Part shown: positions 42,411 to 51,295 of the stretch, piece after piece
Position numbering within the stretch: position 1 is the stretch's first letter
How the letters are laid out: the number at the start of each line of letters is the position of its first letter
DNA from: JBBQVZ01 sp963695975
Lineage (GTDB): Bacteria > Actinomycetota > UBA4738 > HRBIN12
Direction of reading: 5' to 3'
NCBI GenBank assembly: GCA_963695975.1
Contig: CAVOIB010000006.1
Coordinates: 1 to 64,000, forward strand
DNA: 64,000 bases
Notes under the pieces: model-generated
What the model was told of the DNA's origin: nothing
Seen by the model: only the letters and a program-made list of their open reading frames with translations
Database searches by the model: none
Translations under genes and position numbers: made by a program

Positions 42411-43600
42411 CGATCCTCGAAGAGACCTTCCGCGAGCAGTGGGGACGCGTCCTCGCGGCGTTGATCGGCTTCCTCGGCGACTTCGACCTCGCCGAGGAAG
42501 CCACGCAGGAGGCGTTCGCGATCGCTGCCGAACGCTGGCCGCGGGACGGATACCCCGCCAACCCCGGCAGGTGGCTCGTGACGACCGCGCGCAACCGGGC
42601 GATCGACCGGATCCGGCGAGATCGCACGCTTGCCGCGAAGACTCCCCTGCTCCAGGTGCCGGCATCGGAGGAGGATCGCGTGGAACCGACCACGTTCCCG
42701 GACGAGCGACTCGAACTCATCTTCACCTGCTGTCATCCTGCGCTGGCAGTCGACGCTCAGGTCGCGCTCACGCTGCGGACGCTCGGCGGCCTGACCACCC
42801 TCGAGATCGCGCGCGCATTCCTGGTCCCCGAGCCGACGATGGCCCAGCGGCTCGTGCGGGCGAAGCGCAAGATCACGGCCGCGGGGATCCCGTTCCGCGT
42901 GCCTCCCGACCACCTGCTGCCCGATCGGCTCATCGCCGTGCTCGCGGTCGTCTACCTGATCTTCAACGAGGGTTACGGTGGTCGCGGAGAGCTGGCGGCC
43001 GAGGCGATCCGGCTCGGGCGGGCGCTCGTCGAGCTGATGCCCGACGAGTCGGAGGTCCACGGCCTCCTGGCGATGATGCTGCTGCTCGACGCCCGCCGCG
43101 AGGCGCGCTTCACGGGCGACGATCTGGTGTTGCTGGCCGACCAGGACCGTTCGCTCTGGGACGCGTCACAGATCATCGACGGGCGGGCGGAGCTCGACCG
43201 CGCCCTCGCGCTGCTCGGCCAAGGTCCCTACGTCGTGCAGGCGGCCATCGCTTCCCTGCATGCCGAGGAGCCGCGCGATTGGCCCCAGATCGCCGCCCTG
43301 TACGGTGAGCTCGCCCGTCTCACGGACTCGCCCATCGTCGAGCTGAGCCGGGCTGTCGCGGTCGCCGAGGCGCAGGGTCCCGAGGCAGGGCTCAGCATCG
43401 TCGAACGCCTCGATCTCGGCGGCTACCGATACCTGCACTCGACGCGCGGCGAGCTGCTCCGGCGTCTCGGTCGAACGGACGAGGCCCGCGACGAGTACCG
43501 ACGTGCACTGACGTTGGCCCACGATGACGCAGAGCGGCGCCTGCTCGAACGCCGTCTAGCAGAGTTGGAGGGATCCTCCGCCGCAAGGGCCCAGGAGTAA
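42404..43600 (+). CDS. ECF sigma factor with C-terminal TPR-like extension (ECF42 type)
   Basis: 398 residues, twice a normal ECF factor. Sigma region 2: AALIGFLGDFDLAEEATQEAFAIA and ARNRAIDRIRRD; region 4: LRTLGGLTTLEIARAFLVPEPTMAQRLVRAKRKI. The remaining about 240 residues are helical repeats ending RALTLAHDDAERRLLERRLAEL, the ECF42 C-terminal extension. GTG at 42404 overlaps the DGPF stop by 7 bases. The extension, rather than an anti-sigma factor, is thought to control this group. Confidence 0.92.
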   Translation: MVAILEETFREQWGRVLAALIGFLGDFDLAEEATQEAFAIAAERWPRDGYPANPGRWLVTTARNRAIDRIRRDRTLAAKTPLLQVPASEEDRVEPTTFPDERLELIFTCCHPALAVDAQVALTLRTLGGLTTLEIARAFLVPEPTMAQRLVRAKRKITAAGIPFRVPPDHLLPDRLIAVLAVVYLIFNEGYGGRGELAAEAIRLGRALVELMPDESEVHGLLAMMLLLDARREARFTGDDLVLLADQDRSLWDASQIIDGRAELDRALALLGQGPYVVQAAIASLHAEEPRDWPQIAALYGELARLTDSPIVELSRAVAVAEAQGPEAGLSIVERLDLGGYRYLHSTRGELLRRLGRTDEARDEYRRALTLAHDDAERRLLERRLAELEGSSAARAQE

Positions 43601-43616
43601 AGGAAGGACGGTTGGC

Positions 43617-43867
43617 ATGCTCTCCCGCAACCAGCACACCGCGCCAGGAACATGGAGGGGAAGGATGGCAACCCCCTCGATGAGGTTCGGATCCTGTGCA
43701 GCTCCTTGCTGGACAACGGGGCGTCATGGTCGCGGACAGCAGATCAAGATGGATCCGGCCACATCGATCCCGGGGTATCAGGTCGGTGATGAGATCAGGC
43801 TGAGCGAAGTGGACTTCGTCCGACTGTCCAAGGCGTCTTCTCGAAGATCGAGAACACGTATCGATAG
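43617..43867 (+). pseudogene. Broken conserved small gene (MEGKDGNPLNEVR family)
   Basis: A widespread actinobacterial protein of about 75 residues is still readable across three frames: MLSRNQHTAPGT from 43617, then MEGKDGNPLDEVRILC (43652), then VMVAD, then QIKMDPATSIPGYQVGDEIR and LSEVDFVRLSKA, then FSKIENTYR with stop at 43865-43867. At least three single-base shifts break it. AAGGAAGGA upstream of 43617 shows the original ribosome site. It follows the ECF gene by 16 bases, so it was probably the third gene of that operon. Confidence 0.8.
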
Positions 43868-43880
43868 GCATGGGAAGCTC

Positions 43881-43911
43881 TTGACTCTCCCCCGGGGAAG
43901 GGCCGTAGCGT
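43881..43911 (+). promoter_or_regulatory. MerR-type promoter with 19-base spacer
   Basis: TTGACT at 43881-43886 and TAGCGT at 43906-43911 are separated by 19 bases, the over-long spacing typical of MerR-controlled promoters. The spacer contains a partial dyad around CCCCCGGGG. The MerR gene's ATG is at 43920, so self-control is likely. Confidence 0.7.
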
Positions 43912-43919
43912 GCGCGTTG

Positions 43920-44765
43920 ATGGACCGCGATGCGCACCTGACGATCGGACAGCTGGCCCGGCTCTCGGGCCTCACCGTGAAGGCCCTGCGCCACTATGAC
44001 CGGGTCGGACTGCTGTCCCCGGCATCGATCGATCGGGAGACCGGTTACCGGCGGTACGGACAAGAACAACTCGAGCGGGCCCGGGAGATCCGGAGCCTGC
44101 GTGACCTGGATGTGCCGCTCGCTGACATCCGGTCGGTGCTGAACGGCGACGCTCGGCTGAGCGAGGTGTTGGCGAGGCAGAGTGCGACCGTGGAGGCCGC
44201 GACGTACCGGCTGCAACGGATGGGCCATCGGTTGCGGATGTCGATCCGAGAAGAGACACGAGAACAGGAGGAGGGCCGAGCCATGGCATCAAGGAACGAT
44301 CGAGACGACGTCATCACGTCCGAGGAAGAACGGGCACTGGCGGCGCAGCTCTTCAACCGGGTCTGGACCATGCTCGAGAACCCGAACCGGTCGGTGGAGG
44401 ACGACGACCGCATGGTGCACATGACCCACGCCTCCCGTTACCATTGGGGCGAGGTCGGAATGGCGGAACAGCTGGCCGTCGGAGAATGGCAGTGTTCCCG
44501 GGTCTACGCCGTGCTCGGGCGCGGCGAGCCCTCACTGCACCACGCACGGCGTGCGATGGCGATCGCCGAAGGGCCAGGGCTCCCGGACTGGCTGGCCGCC
44601 TCCGCGATGGAAGCGATGGCGAGAGCGTCAGCCGTGGCTGGTGACGAGGTGGAAGCGCGCCGGTGGGCGTCGGCCGCGAAGGCGGCCGCGGACGCGATCG
44701 AGGACGCCGAGGATCGGGAGGTCGTCATGGGCGACCTCGCCACCCTGCCGGTGGGTGCTCCCTAA
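43920..44765 (+). CDS. MerR family regulator with helical C-terminal domain
   Basis: 281 residues. Residues 1-75 are a MerR DNA-binding domain: LTIGQLARLSGLTVKALRHYDRVGLLSPASIDRETGYRRYG. A coiled-coil dimer helix follows. Residues about 130-281 are an all-helical domain (NRVWTMLENPNRSVEDDDRMVHMTHASRYHWGEVG, then paired helices) that also occurs alone in other actinobacteria and looks TPR-like. The usual short effector motifs with Cys for metals are absent. The promoter at 43881-43911 points to autoregulation. Confidence 0.87.
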   Translation: MDRDAHLTIGQLARLSGLTVKALRHYDRVGLLSPASIDRETGYRRYGQEQLERAREIRSLRDLDVPLADIRSVLNGDARLSEVLARQSATVEAATYRLQRMGHRLRMSIREETREQEEGRAMASRNDRDDVITSEEERALAAQLFNRVWTMLENPNRSVEDDDRMVHMTHASRYHWGEVGMAEQLAVGEWQCSRVYAVLGRGEPSLHHARRAMAIAEGPGLPDWLAASAMEAMARASAVAGDEVEARRWASAAKAAADAIEDAEDREVVMGDLATLPVGAP

Positions 44766-44808
44766 CACTATTGGCGTCGATCGTGAACCGACCGCTATCG
44801 TCGGATGG

Positions 44809-45702
44809 GTGGAGCCTCCATCCGCGTCCGAGAAGCCGCCCGCGACGACGCTCGCGGCTCGGATCGCGAGGCGTCGCGAAGAGCTCGAGCGCAGCCGACG
44901 CGTCGGGCTCGCGCTCCTCACGTGGAAGCGCTTCGGCGAGATCGAAGGTGGAGACCTCGCCGTCCTGATGACGCTCAGCCTGTTCGTCGCGATGGTTCCG
45001 CTCGTGCTGATGGTCTTCTCTTGGGTTGCGGGGTTCAGTACGACAGCGAGCGCGGCAAATATCGTGATCCGCCAGTACGACCTACACGGCGCATCGGCGA
45101 TCGTCGTACGGGACACGTTCGCAAGCGCGAACGCGGGCCGAACCAACGCCACCGTGTTCGGCACGCTCAGCCTGCTGGTGGCGGGCTTCCCGGCCGCGGT
45201 CGCCGTGCAGAAGACGTTCGCCCGCGCGTGGCGGGCCCCCAACATGCCGCTGCTGCGTTCCTACCTCCGCGGGGGTGCATGGTTCCTGGTGTACCTCGCG
45301 GTGTACCTCGGGGCGGAGGCGGTGACGTGGATGCTCGTGCGAGGCCAGGTGCTGGCGGCCCTCGCGATCCCGGTAGGCGTGGGGCTCCTGTTCTTGCTGT
45401 GGATGGCGACACCGCATCTCTTGTTGGGCATGGATCTCGGCGGCTGGCGCGGACTCGTCCCGACAGCCATCGCGGGGACGATCCTCTCGGTCGCGTTCCG
45501 CACCGCATCGTCGCTGTTGATGCCTCGGTGGCTGGCCTCATGGGCGATCCCGTTCGGGGCCGTCGGCGTGACGCTGGCGTTCCTCACCTGGGTCGGGTTC
45601 CTTATGTTGGGGTGGGTGATGGTCGCGTGCCTCGGCGCCGTCTACTGGGAGCGGATCGCCGACGAGAACGTCGTGCTCGAGGTGGAGACTCCCGATGATT
45701 GA
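44809..45702 (+). CDS. YihY/BrkB family membrane protein
   Basis: 297 residues, about six hydrophobic segments. Recognised by FGEIEGGDLAVLMTLSLFVAMVPLVLMVFSW, VQKTFARAWRAPNMPLLRSYLRG and the YWERIA end. The old RNase BN label for this family is wrong; function remains unknown. GTG at 44809 is the best start because it precedes the conserved N-terminal helix. Confidence 0.87.
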   Translation: MEPPSASEKPPATTLAARIARRREELERSRRVGLALLTWKRFGEIEGGDLAVLMTLSLFVAMVPLVLMVFSWVAGFSTTASAANIVIRQYDLHGASAIVVRDTFASANAGRTNATVFGTLSLLVAGFPAAVAVQKTFARAWRAPNMPLLRSYLRGGAWFLVYLAVYLGAEAVTWMLVRGQVLAALAIPVGVGLLFLLWMATPHLLLGMDLGGWRGLVPTAIAGTILSVAFRTASSLLMPRWLASWAIPFGAVGVTLAFLTWVGFLMLGWVMVACLGAVYWERIADENVVLEVETPDD

Positions 45703-45760
45703 ACGGCGGGCAGCCGTCGGCGAAGATAGCTAGCGAACCGTGACCGGTAAGGGGGATCGG

Positions 45761-46156
45761 ATGTCGGACAACAGGAGCGGGTGGGCCGTCGGCTGGACGT
45801 ACTTCGCGGGCTTCATGATGTTGATGATCGGCTTCTTCGACATGATCCAGGGATTCGCCGCACTCTTCAAGAAGGACTTCTATGCGGTGACTCCGAACTA
45901 CGTCTTCCACTTCGACGTCTCGACCTGGGGATGGATCCATCTGCTCTTGGGTCTGGTCATCATGCTGGCGGGATTCGCGCTCTTCAGCGGAGCGGTGTGG
46001 GCTCGAACCATCGGCGTGATCATGGCGGTCGTCATCGCGATCACGAACTTCGCGTTCATCCCGATCTACCCGGTGTTCTCGATCGTGATCATCGCGGTCT
46101 GCGTCTTCGTGATCTGGGCCCTCACGATGCACGGGCGCGACGTGGCGATGGAATAG
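45761..46156 (+). CDS. Four-helix membrane protein (DUF7144-like)
   Basis: 131 residues, four hydrophobic helices: WTYFAGFMMLMIGFFDMIQGF, the TWGWIHLLLGLVIMLAGF segment, ARTIGVIMAVVIAITNFAF and FSIVIIAVCVFVIWALT. AAGGGGG lies 6 bases before the ATG at 45761; a GTG at 45740 is the alternative. Common in actinobacteria; function unknown. Confidence 0.8.
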   Translation: MSDNRSGWAVGWTYFAGFMMLMIGFFDMIQGFAALFKKDFYAVTPNYVFHFDVSTWGWIHLLLGLVIMLAGFALFSGAVWARTIGVIMAVVIAITNFAFIPIYPVFSIVIIAVCVFVIWALTMHGRDVAME

Positions 46157-46187
46157 TCGCCGACCACCGAACCTTCTTCTCCTCGCC

Positions 46188-46544
46188 ATGACGTACGAGG
46201 AACTGATGCGACGCGCGGTTCAATGGTTCGAGTTGATGGGCGTCGTCGTGCTCGCTGTGGGCTCGACCTTCGCGCTCGCTCGGTACGTGCTCGCACTCGC
46301 CCAGAGACGACGCGAAGGGGCGTTCCAGACCGTGCGCCGGAGCGTGGGGCGGGCGATCCTGCTCGGACTCGAGATCATGATCATCGCCGACATCGTCCGT
46401 ACGATCACGATCGCCACGACCTTCGAGAGCGTAGTCACGCTGGGCATCATCGTGCTCGTGCGGACGTTCCTCAGCTTCTCGCTCGAGATCGAGCTAGAGG
46501 GCGTGGTCCCCTGGCGCCGCGGGTCGGACACGCCTGCGGCTTGA
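46188..46544 (+). CDS. DUF1622 family membrane protein
   Basis: 118 residues with three hydrophobic helices: VVVLAVGSTFALARYVL, RAILLGLEIMIIADIVRTITI and LGIIVLVRTFLSFSLEIELEG. The last segment is the DUF1622 signature as I recall it. Function unknown. Confidence 0.82.
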   Translation: MTYEELMRRAVQWFELMGVVVLAVGSTFALARYVLALAQRRREGAFQTVRRSVGRAILLGLEIMIIADIVRTITIATTFESVVTLGIIVLVRTFLSFSLEIELEGVVPWRRGSDTPAA

Positions 46545-46593
46545 CTCCATCAGCTTCGGCCGACACGAACGGTGTTCGGGTATCGCGCGGTAG

Positions 46594-46621
46594 GATACAA
46601 ACCGACCAGTCAGTTTGTATC
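46594..46621 (+). promoter_or_regulatory. TetR operator upstream of tetR-clc
   Basis: GATACAAACCGAC (46594-46606) and GTCAGTTTGTATC (46609-46621) form 13-base arms with one mismatch and a 2-base centre. The GACNNGTC core is typical of TetR operators. It ends 15 bases before the tetR GTG start, so the regulator can block its own operon. Confidence 0.85.
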
Positions 46622-46635
46622 GCGAAAGGGCGGAT

Positions 46636-47232
46636 GTGCCGAAGCTGGCGGAAGAGGTGCGAACCGAGCGACGCCGAGCGCTGATCGATGCCGCCTGGCG
46701 CTGCATCTCTGGTCATGGCTTCAGCTCGATGACGGTGGACGACGTCTGCGCGGAGGCCGGTGTCAGCAAGGGAGCTTTCTACACGTACTTCGCCGCGAAG
46801 GACGACCTGCTCCTGGCGCTCCTCGATGATGACGCTGAGGGGTTCGAGAAGCTGATGGACGAGCTTCAGGGGGTGCCGATCCGTAATGACGAGCGTGTCC
46901 GCCGGCTGGCCAGAGCCATGCTCGATCGCGGGGCCGATCCCTCTCGCCTCCAGGTGCGGGCCGACCTCTGGGCCGAGATGCAAGAGAACGAGGCGCTCCG
47001 AGCCCGTCTCGCCACCGTCGTCGTCCGCCAGCGAAGGAAGCTCCGATCATGGATCGAATCGAGCGTGCGAGCGGGAGAGTTGGTCGATGTTCCCGCGAAC
47101 GCACTCGCGGCGATCCTGCTCGCCCTCGGCGACGGGCTGATGCTGCACGCACGGCTGGATCCGGAAGGCTTCCGATGGCGGAACATCGAGGTGGCCCTCG
47201 ACGGACTCTTGCGGGGGATCTCCGAAGCGTGA
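46636..47232 (+). CDS. TetR family transcriptional regulator
   Basis: 198 residues. The helix-turn-helix reads GFSSMTVDDVCAEAGVSKGAFYTYFAAKDDLLLALL; the remainder is the helical ligand domain. GTG at 46636 gives VPKLAEEVRTERRRALIDAA, the usual start; a TTG at 46615 lies inside the operator. The ClC gene follows after 10 bases, so the ligand may relate to chloride, pH or a related stress; this is inference. Confidence 0.9.
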   Translation: MPKLAEEVRTERRRALIDAAWRCISGHGFSSMTVDDVCAEAGVSKGAFYTYFAAKDDLLLALLDDDAEGFEKLMDELQGVPIRNDERVRRLARAMLDRGADPSRLQVRADLWAEMQENEALRARLATVVVRQRRKLRSWIESSVRAGELVDVPANALAAILLALGDGLMLHARLDPEGFRWRNIEVALDGLLRGISEA

Positions 47233-47242
47233 GGGCCTGGCC

Positions 47243-49306
47243 ATGACCCGCCGGCGAAGTTGGAGGTCCCGCGGGCTGCACGCAGCCTCCGCTTGGCTGG
47301 TGCGCGCGAGCTACCTGCGCCGATGGATCGTGCTGGGAGCCATCATCGGCGCCGTCGCCGGGATCGGCGCGATCGTCTTCACCACGGCGCTGGAGTTAGC
47401 GACGCGGTTCTTCCTCGGGTGGATCGGCGGATACACGCCCCCGTCGCCGCTCGGAGAGGGCCTCACCATCGGCTCCGGCGCCCAGTTCACACGCGGCTGG
47501 GCGATCCCGCTCGTCGTGGCGTTCGGGGGACTGCTTTCCGGGATCCTGGTGTTCGGTATCGCTCCTGAAGCAGAGGGGCACGGCACCGACGCGGCGATCT
47601 CCGCTGTGCATCACAACCCTCGCGGCATCCGAACGCGGGTGGCCCTAGTGAAGATCGTGGCATCGGCGATCACGATCGGATCCGGCGGATCGGCCGGTCG
47701 CGAAGGTCCAACCGCGCAGATCAGCGCGGGGTTCGGATCGATGCTTTCCCGCTGGCTCGACCTCACGCCGACGGAGGCAAGGATCGCTGTCACGGTGGGG
47801 ATCGGTTCAGGGATCGGCGCGATCTTCCGAGCTCCGCTGGGCGGAGCGATCCTCGGCACCGAGATCCTGTTCCGCGATGACTTCGAAACGGATGCCCTGA
47901 TCCCCTCGATCGTCGCCTCGATCGTGGGTTTCGCGATCTTCGCATCCGTCGAGGGATTCTCCCCCATCTTCGGTGTGCTCCGCGGCTATCGCTTCCGGCA
48001 CCCCGGTGAACTCGTGTACTTCGCAGCGCTTGGCGTCGCTGCCGGTGTCCTCGGTCGCCTCTACGCCCGCTGGTTCTATGGCATCACCGACCTGTTCGGA
48101 CGGATCCGGTTGCCCCGGATGATCCAGCCTGCGATCGGCGGGCTGCTGGTCGGGCTCATGGCCCTCGCCATCCCTCAGGTGCTGGGCACCGGATATGGCT
48201 GGGTGCAGGTGGCCATGGGACCCGGTCTCATGACGCTTCCGCTCTGGATCGTCCTTGCCCTTCCGTTCGCCAAGATCCTCGCCACCTCTCTGTCGATCGG
48301 ATCTGGCGGGTCGGGTGGCATCTTCGGACCGGGGATGGTCATCGGGGGTTTCCTCGGGGCGGGCGCCTGGCGGCTGTTGTCGGGCATGCCTGGGGTACCG
48401 CACTCGCCCGCTCCGTTCGTCATCGTCGGCATGATCGCCTGCTTCGGAAGTGTGGCGCACGCCCCGATCGCCGTGATGTTGATGGTCGCGGAGATGACAG
48501 GGAGTCTGGAGCTCCTGGCGCCCGCCATGTTCGCCGTGGGGTTGGCGACACTGCTCGTGGGAGACACGACCATATACCGGAGTCAGATCAAGGACCGGAC
48601 CGCCTCCCCTGCCCATCGCATCCGCTTCGGATTGCCCCTTCTCGCGTCCCTCCCGATCGAGCACGCGATGCGAGCGCCGTCCGTCAGGCTTACCCCGGAG
48701 ATGCTCGCAGGGGATACACTCGCACTCCTCCGACGAGCGAACCTTGATGAAGCTCCGGTCTGCGAGGCGGATGGCACGTACGTGGGCTCCGTTGGCGTCG
48801 CCGACCTGGAGAAGGAAGCCGAAGGATCCGACAAGCGCATCGTCATCTCTTCCAGCGGAGCGGTGCCCCTCGATTCCACGCTGGAAGGTGCGATGGATGC
48901 CCTCGTCACCAACGAGGCAACCTGGTTGCCGGTGCTCGCGCCTGACCACACCCTTGCGGGTGTCGTGGCGACCGGCGACCTGATCGCAGCGTACCGGCGC
49001 GCGCTCGACGAGAGCCTTCGTCGCCTGAGCTCGTCCTTCCGCGATTCGGTGCTGGTCGACGTGGAGGTCGGAGCAAACTCGGCGCTCATCGGTCGAGCTG
49101 CTGCGCCGGGGCTGCCTCCGGGCACGGTCGTCGTGGCGATCCAGCGCGAGGAGCAGATGATCCTTCCATCGGCGGACCCCGTATTCCAGATCGGCGATAT
49201 CGTCACGGTCCTGACGCCGGTCGCGCGAGGGTCGGAGGTACGTCGCTCGATCGAGGGGTCGACTTCGAACACCTCTCAGGCTGACGTCGATCCGCCGATG
49301 GTGTGA
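47243..49306 (+). CDS. ClC chloride channel/antiporter with CBS pair and RCK-C domain
   Basis: 687 residues. The ClC membrane domain has the selectivity segment GSGGSAGREGPTAQIS, with the gating glutamate (Glu154 in GREGP), and GSGGSGGIFGPGMVIGG further on. The GSGIP-type first motif is not obvious. After the membrane part, two CBS modules span about residues 470-600 and a TrkA-C/RCK-like regulatory domain about 615-675 (VVVAIQREEQMILPSADPVFQIGDIV). The gating glutamate suggests an exchanger. It shares an operon with the TetR gene. Confidence 0.92.
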   Translation: MTRRRSWRSRGLHAASAWLVRASYLRRWIVLGAIIGAVAGIGAIVFTTALELATRFFLGWIGGYTPPSPLGEGLTIGSGAQFTRGWAIPLVVAFGGLLSGILVFGIAPEAEGHGTDAAISAVHHNPRGIRTRVALVKIVASAITIGSGGSAGREGPTAQISAGFGSMLSRWLDLTPTEARIAVTVGIGSGIGAIFRAPLGGAILGTEILFRDDFETDALIPSIVASIVGFAIFASVEGFSPIFGVLRGYRFRHPGELVYFAALGVAAGVLGRLYARWFYGITDLFGRIRLPRMIQPAIGGLLVGLMALAIPQVLGTGYGWVQVAMGPGLMTLPLWIVLALPFAKILATSLSIGSGGSGGIFGPGMVIGGFLGAGAWRLLSGMPGVPHSPAPFVIVGMIACFGSVAHAPIAVMLMVAEMTGSLELLAPAMFAVGLATLLVGDTTIYRSQIKDRTASPAHRIRFGLPLLASLPIEHAMRAPSVRLTPEMLAGDTLALLRRANLDEAPVCEADGTYVGSVGVADLEKEAEGSDKRIVISSSGAVPLDSTLEGAMDALVTNEATWLPVLAPDHTLAGVVATGDLIAAYRRALDESLRRLSSSFRDSVLVDVEVGANSALIGRAAAPGLPPGTVVVAIQREEQMILPSADPVFQIGDIVTVLTPVARGSEVRRSIEGSTSNTSQADVDPPMV

Positions 49307-49318
49307 ACGGCGGGGCGT

Positions 49319-50497
49319 CTAGCTGACGCTCAAGTGGATCGGCGGAGCGGACGTGGTCTCGTCGACGCCAGGGTCAGGGGCGTCCACGTAGATGTTCGCC
49401 ACGGTGCCACCGTCCAAACGAGGTCGGAGCTCGATCGAGCCGCCCAGGATCTCTGCCAACCTCGTCGCGGCGAAGAGGCCGAGCCCGAGCCCCGAACTCA
49501 TCCGCGTCATGGACTGATCGCCTTGCGTGAATGGATCCCACCGCTTCAGGAGATCGACGTCGATCCCCGGACCACGATCCGCGACGCGGATGAGGAGCCG
49601 CCGCCCCTCCCGTTCGACCCCTACCTCAACCGGCTCATCCTGAGGTGAGAACTTCACGGCGTTCTCGATGATGTGCCGAAGGAGCTGGCTCAACATCTGA
49701 CGATCACAGACCGCGAGCTCCGCGTGCCGATCGACACGGACGGTCAATCGATCGCGGGGGTTTCGGACGCCCAGCGTGTCGATGACGCTATCCAGGAGGT
49801 CGCGCGTGACGATCGGTTCGGGTCGGAGGAAGGCGTCGTCGTGCTCCATCACAGCTCCGACCGTCGTCACCAGGTCGGTCAGGCGCTGGGCTGCGCCGGA
49901 CAATCCCTGAAGGAGTTGTCCTCCCTCGGGAGAGACCATCCCGTGGAATTCGAGGGTCCTTGCGACCCCTGCGATCACCGTCAGGGGTGTCCGGAACTCG
50001 TGCGAAACCGTTGCGATCACCGCTGCCTTCCTGGTCGCCAGGTCGCGTTGCTCGTTGGCGAGCTCGACCTCCCGGCGAGCAAGATCTAGCTCCCGCCGGC
50101 GCGCGGCCTGGACCCGCTGGACCAACGCGGCCGTAACGATCCCGATGACGACGAACGTCAGGCCCCGTCCCAGCCAAACGCTTTGGGGCTGCGGGACCGC
50201 CATCTTCACGTCGAGCGGCATCATGGGACCTGCCAGGATCGCCGCCGCGATCGCCGTGAGGATCGCTCCGCGATACTGGAACCGGGCGGCAGCGGGCAAG
50301 ACCATCAGCGCGAACCACCCGGGCGCGACCGAAGAAGCGCCTCCCAAGCGGAACGTGATCACGTAGCAGAACAACAGCCCGAGCGCGACCAGGGTTCCCG
50401 CGAGGTACGCGGGGACCCGCGGACCCAGCAGGAGGAAGGTGTCTGTCCAGCGGCCCGAACGGTCCTCGACCAGCGCAGCGTTGGGCTCCGTTGCCAT
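49319..50497 (-). CDS. Membrane sensor histidine kinase
   Basis: 392 residues. Five hydrophobic segments in the N-terminal 140 residues are followed by a coiled coil (RRRELDLARREVELANEQRDL), the His box VSHEFRTPLTVIAGVART, and the ATPase domain with IIENAVKFSPQ, DRGPGIDV and SSGLGLGLFAATRL. No response regulator is adjacent, so it is an orphan. ATG at 50497 with GGGAGAGGG upstream is chosen. Confidence 0.9.
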   Translation of the reverse strand: MATEPNAALVEDRSGRWTDTFLLLGPRVPAYLAGTLVALGLLFCYVITFRLGGASSVAPGWFALMVLPAAARFQYRGAILTAIAAAILAGPMMPLDVKMAVPQPQSVWLGRGLTFVVIGIVTAALVQRVQAARRRELDLARREVELANEQRDLATRKAAVIATVSHEFRTPLTVIAGVARTLEFHGMVSPEGGQLLQGLSGAAQRLTDLVTTVGAVMEHDDAFLRPEPIVTRDLLDSVIDTLGVRNPRDRLTVRVDRHAELAVCDRQMLSQLLRHIIENAVKFSPQDEPVEVGVEREGRRLLIRVADRGPGIDVDLLKRWDPFTQGDQSMTRMSSGLGLGLFAATRLAEILGGSIELRPRLDGGTVANIYVDAPDPGVDETTSAPPIHLSVS

Positions 50498-50592
50498 CCC
50501 TCTCCCATCGGACGAGCCAGGCGACGGCTTGAACGAGACTCCTCTAGGTTCGCTCTGACCGACCGGGACTGTCCGCTGAGCAACCATCTTGG

Positions 50593-50632
50593 ACAGCTGG
50601 GAAGGCCTTGGAAAGGAACAGCTGGGAAGGCC
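50593..50632. repeat. Pair of 15-base direct repeats
   Basis: ACAGCTGGGAAGGCC occurs at 50593-50607 and again at 50618-50632 (25-base period) between a histidine kinase gene and a membrane-protein gene, upstream of the kinase. Period close to two helical turns suits a regulator binding site on one face; no evidence of which regulator. Confidence 0.5.
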
Positions 50633-50653
50633 CTTGACAGACCGCCGCGCCGA

Positions 50654-51295
50654 TCAAAGCACCTGAGTCACGTCGCGGATCAACGCGACGAGTGAGACGA
50701 GCGTCACGCCGAGGAGCGCGGCTCGCCCGAGCCACACGATCGGCGTGGATCGCCAGAGGCCGGCCACCTCAGGCGCCAACCGATGGATGACGAACAGCAT
50801 CGGCATCGCGGCGGTGATCACGAGCCCGAACGGTCCGGCGAGTGCCAACAGGATCAACGGAACGAGACCTACCAAGAACATGCGCGACCCATCGGGACCG
50901 GCTTCGCTATTCAATCGGCGTTCGATCGAGCGGCTCATCGCCACGCCGTAGATCGCGGGAAGGACGATGAACATCACGATGGCCATTGGAAGCGGTTCTA
51001 AGAGCGTGAAGTCGATCCCGCCCGGTCTGATCACGGCGGCGCCGCCGGCGATCCCCCCGAAGATCCCCGTGAGTCCCGCCCGCCACGCGAAGGGGAGCCA
51101 GGACCGCACCGCCAGATAGAAGAGTCCCCCGAGCACCCCCAATGCGCAGGTCGCGATCAAGAGGAACAAGGTGGACGCGCTGAACACGCCGATCGTGAAC
51201 CCGTCGTCGGTCTCCGTACCTTTCAGTGATGGGTCCGACGTGAGCCGCAGGACGAACATCGCGAGCTCGCCCGCCAACCCCACCGATGAGGCCAC
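50654..51295 (-). CDS. Six-helix membrane protein of unknown function
   Basis: 213 residues with about five to six hydrophobic helices, for example STLFLLIATCALGVLGGLFYLAV and MAIVMFIVLPAIYGVAMSRSIERRL. GTG at 51295 is the first start after the end of coxM; the longer frame is a shadow of coxM. Similar proteins are common in actinobacteria. No function assigned. Confidence 0.65.
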   Translation of the reverse strand: MASSVGLAGELAMFVLRLTSDPSLKGTETDDGFTIGVFSASTLFLLIATCALGVLGGLFYLAVRSWLPFAWRAGLTGIFGGIAGGAAVIRPGGIDFTLLEPLPMAIVMFIVLPAIYGVAMSRSIERRLNSEAGPDGSRMFLVGLVPLILLALAGPFGLVITAAMPMLFVIHRLAPEVAGLWRSTPIVWLGRAALLGVTLVSLVALIRDVTQVL

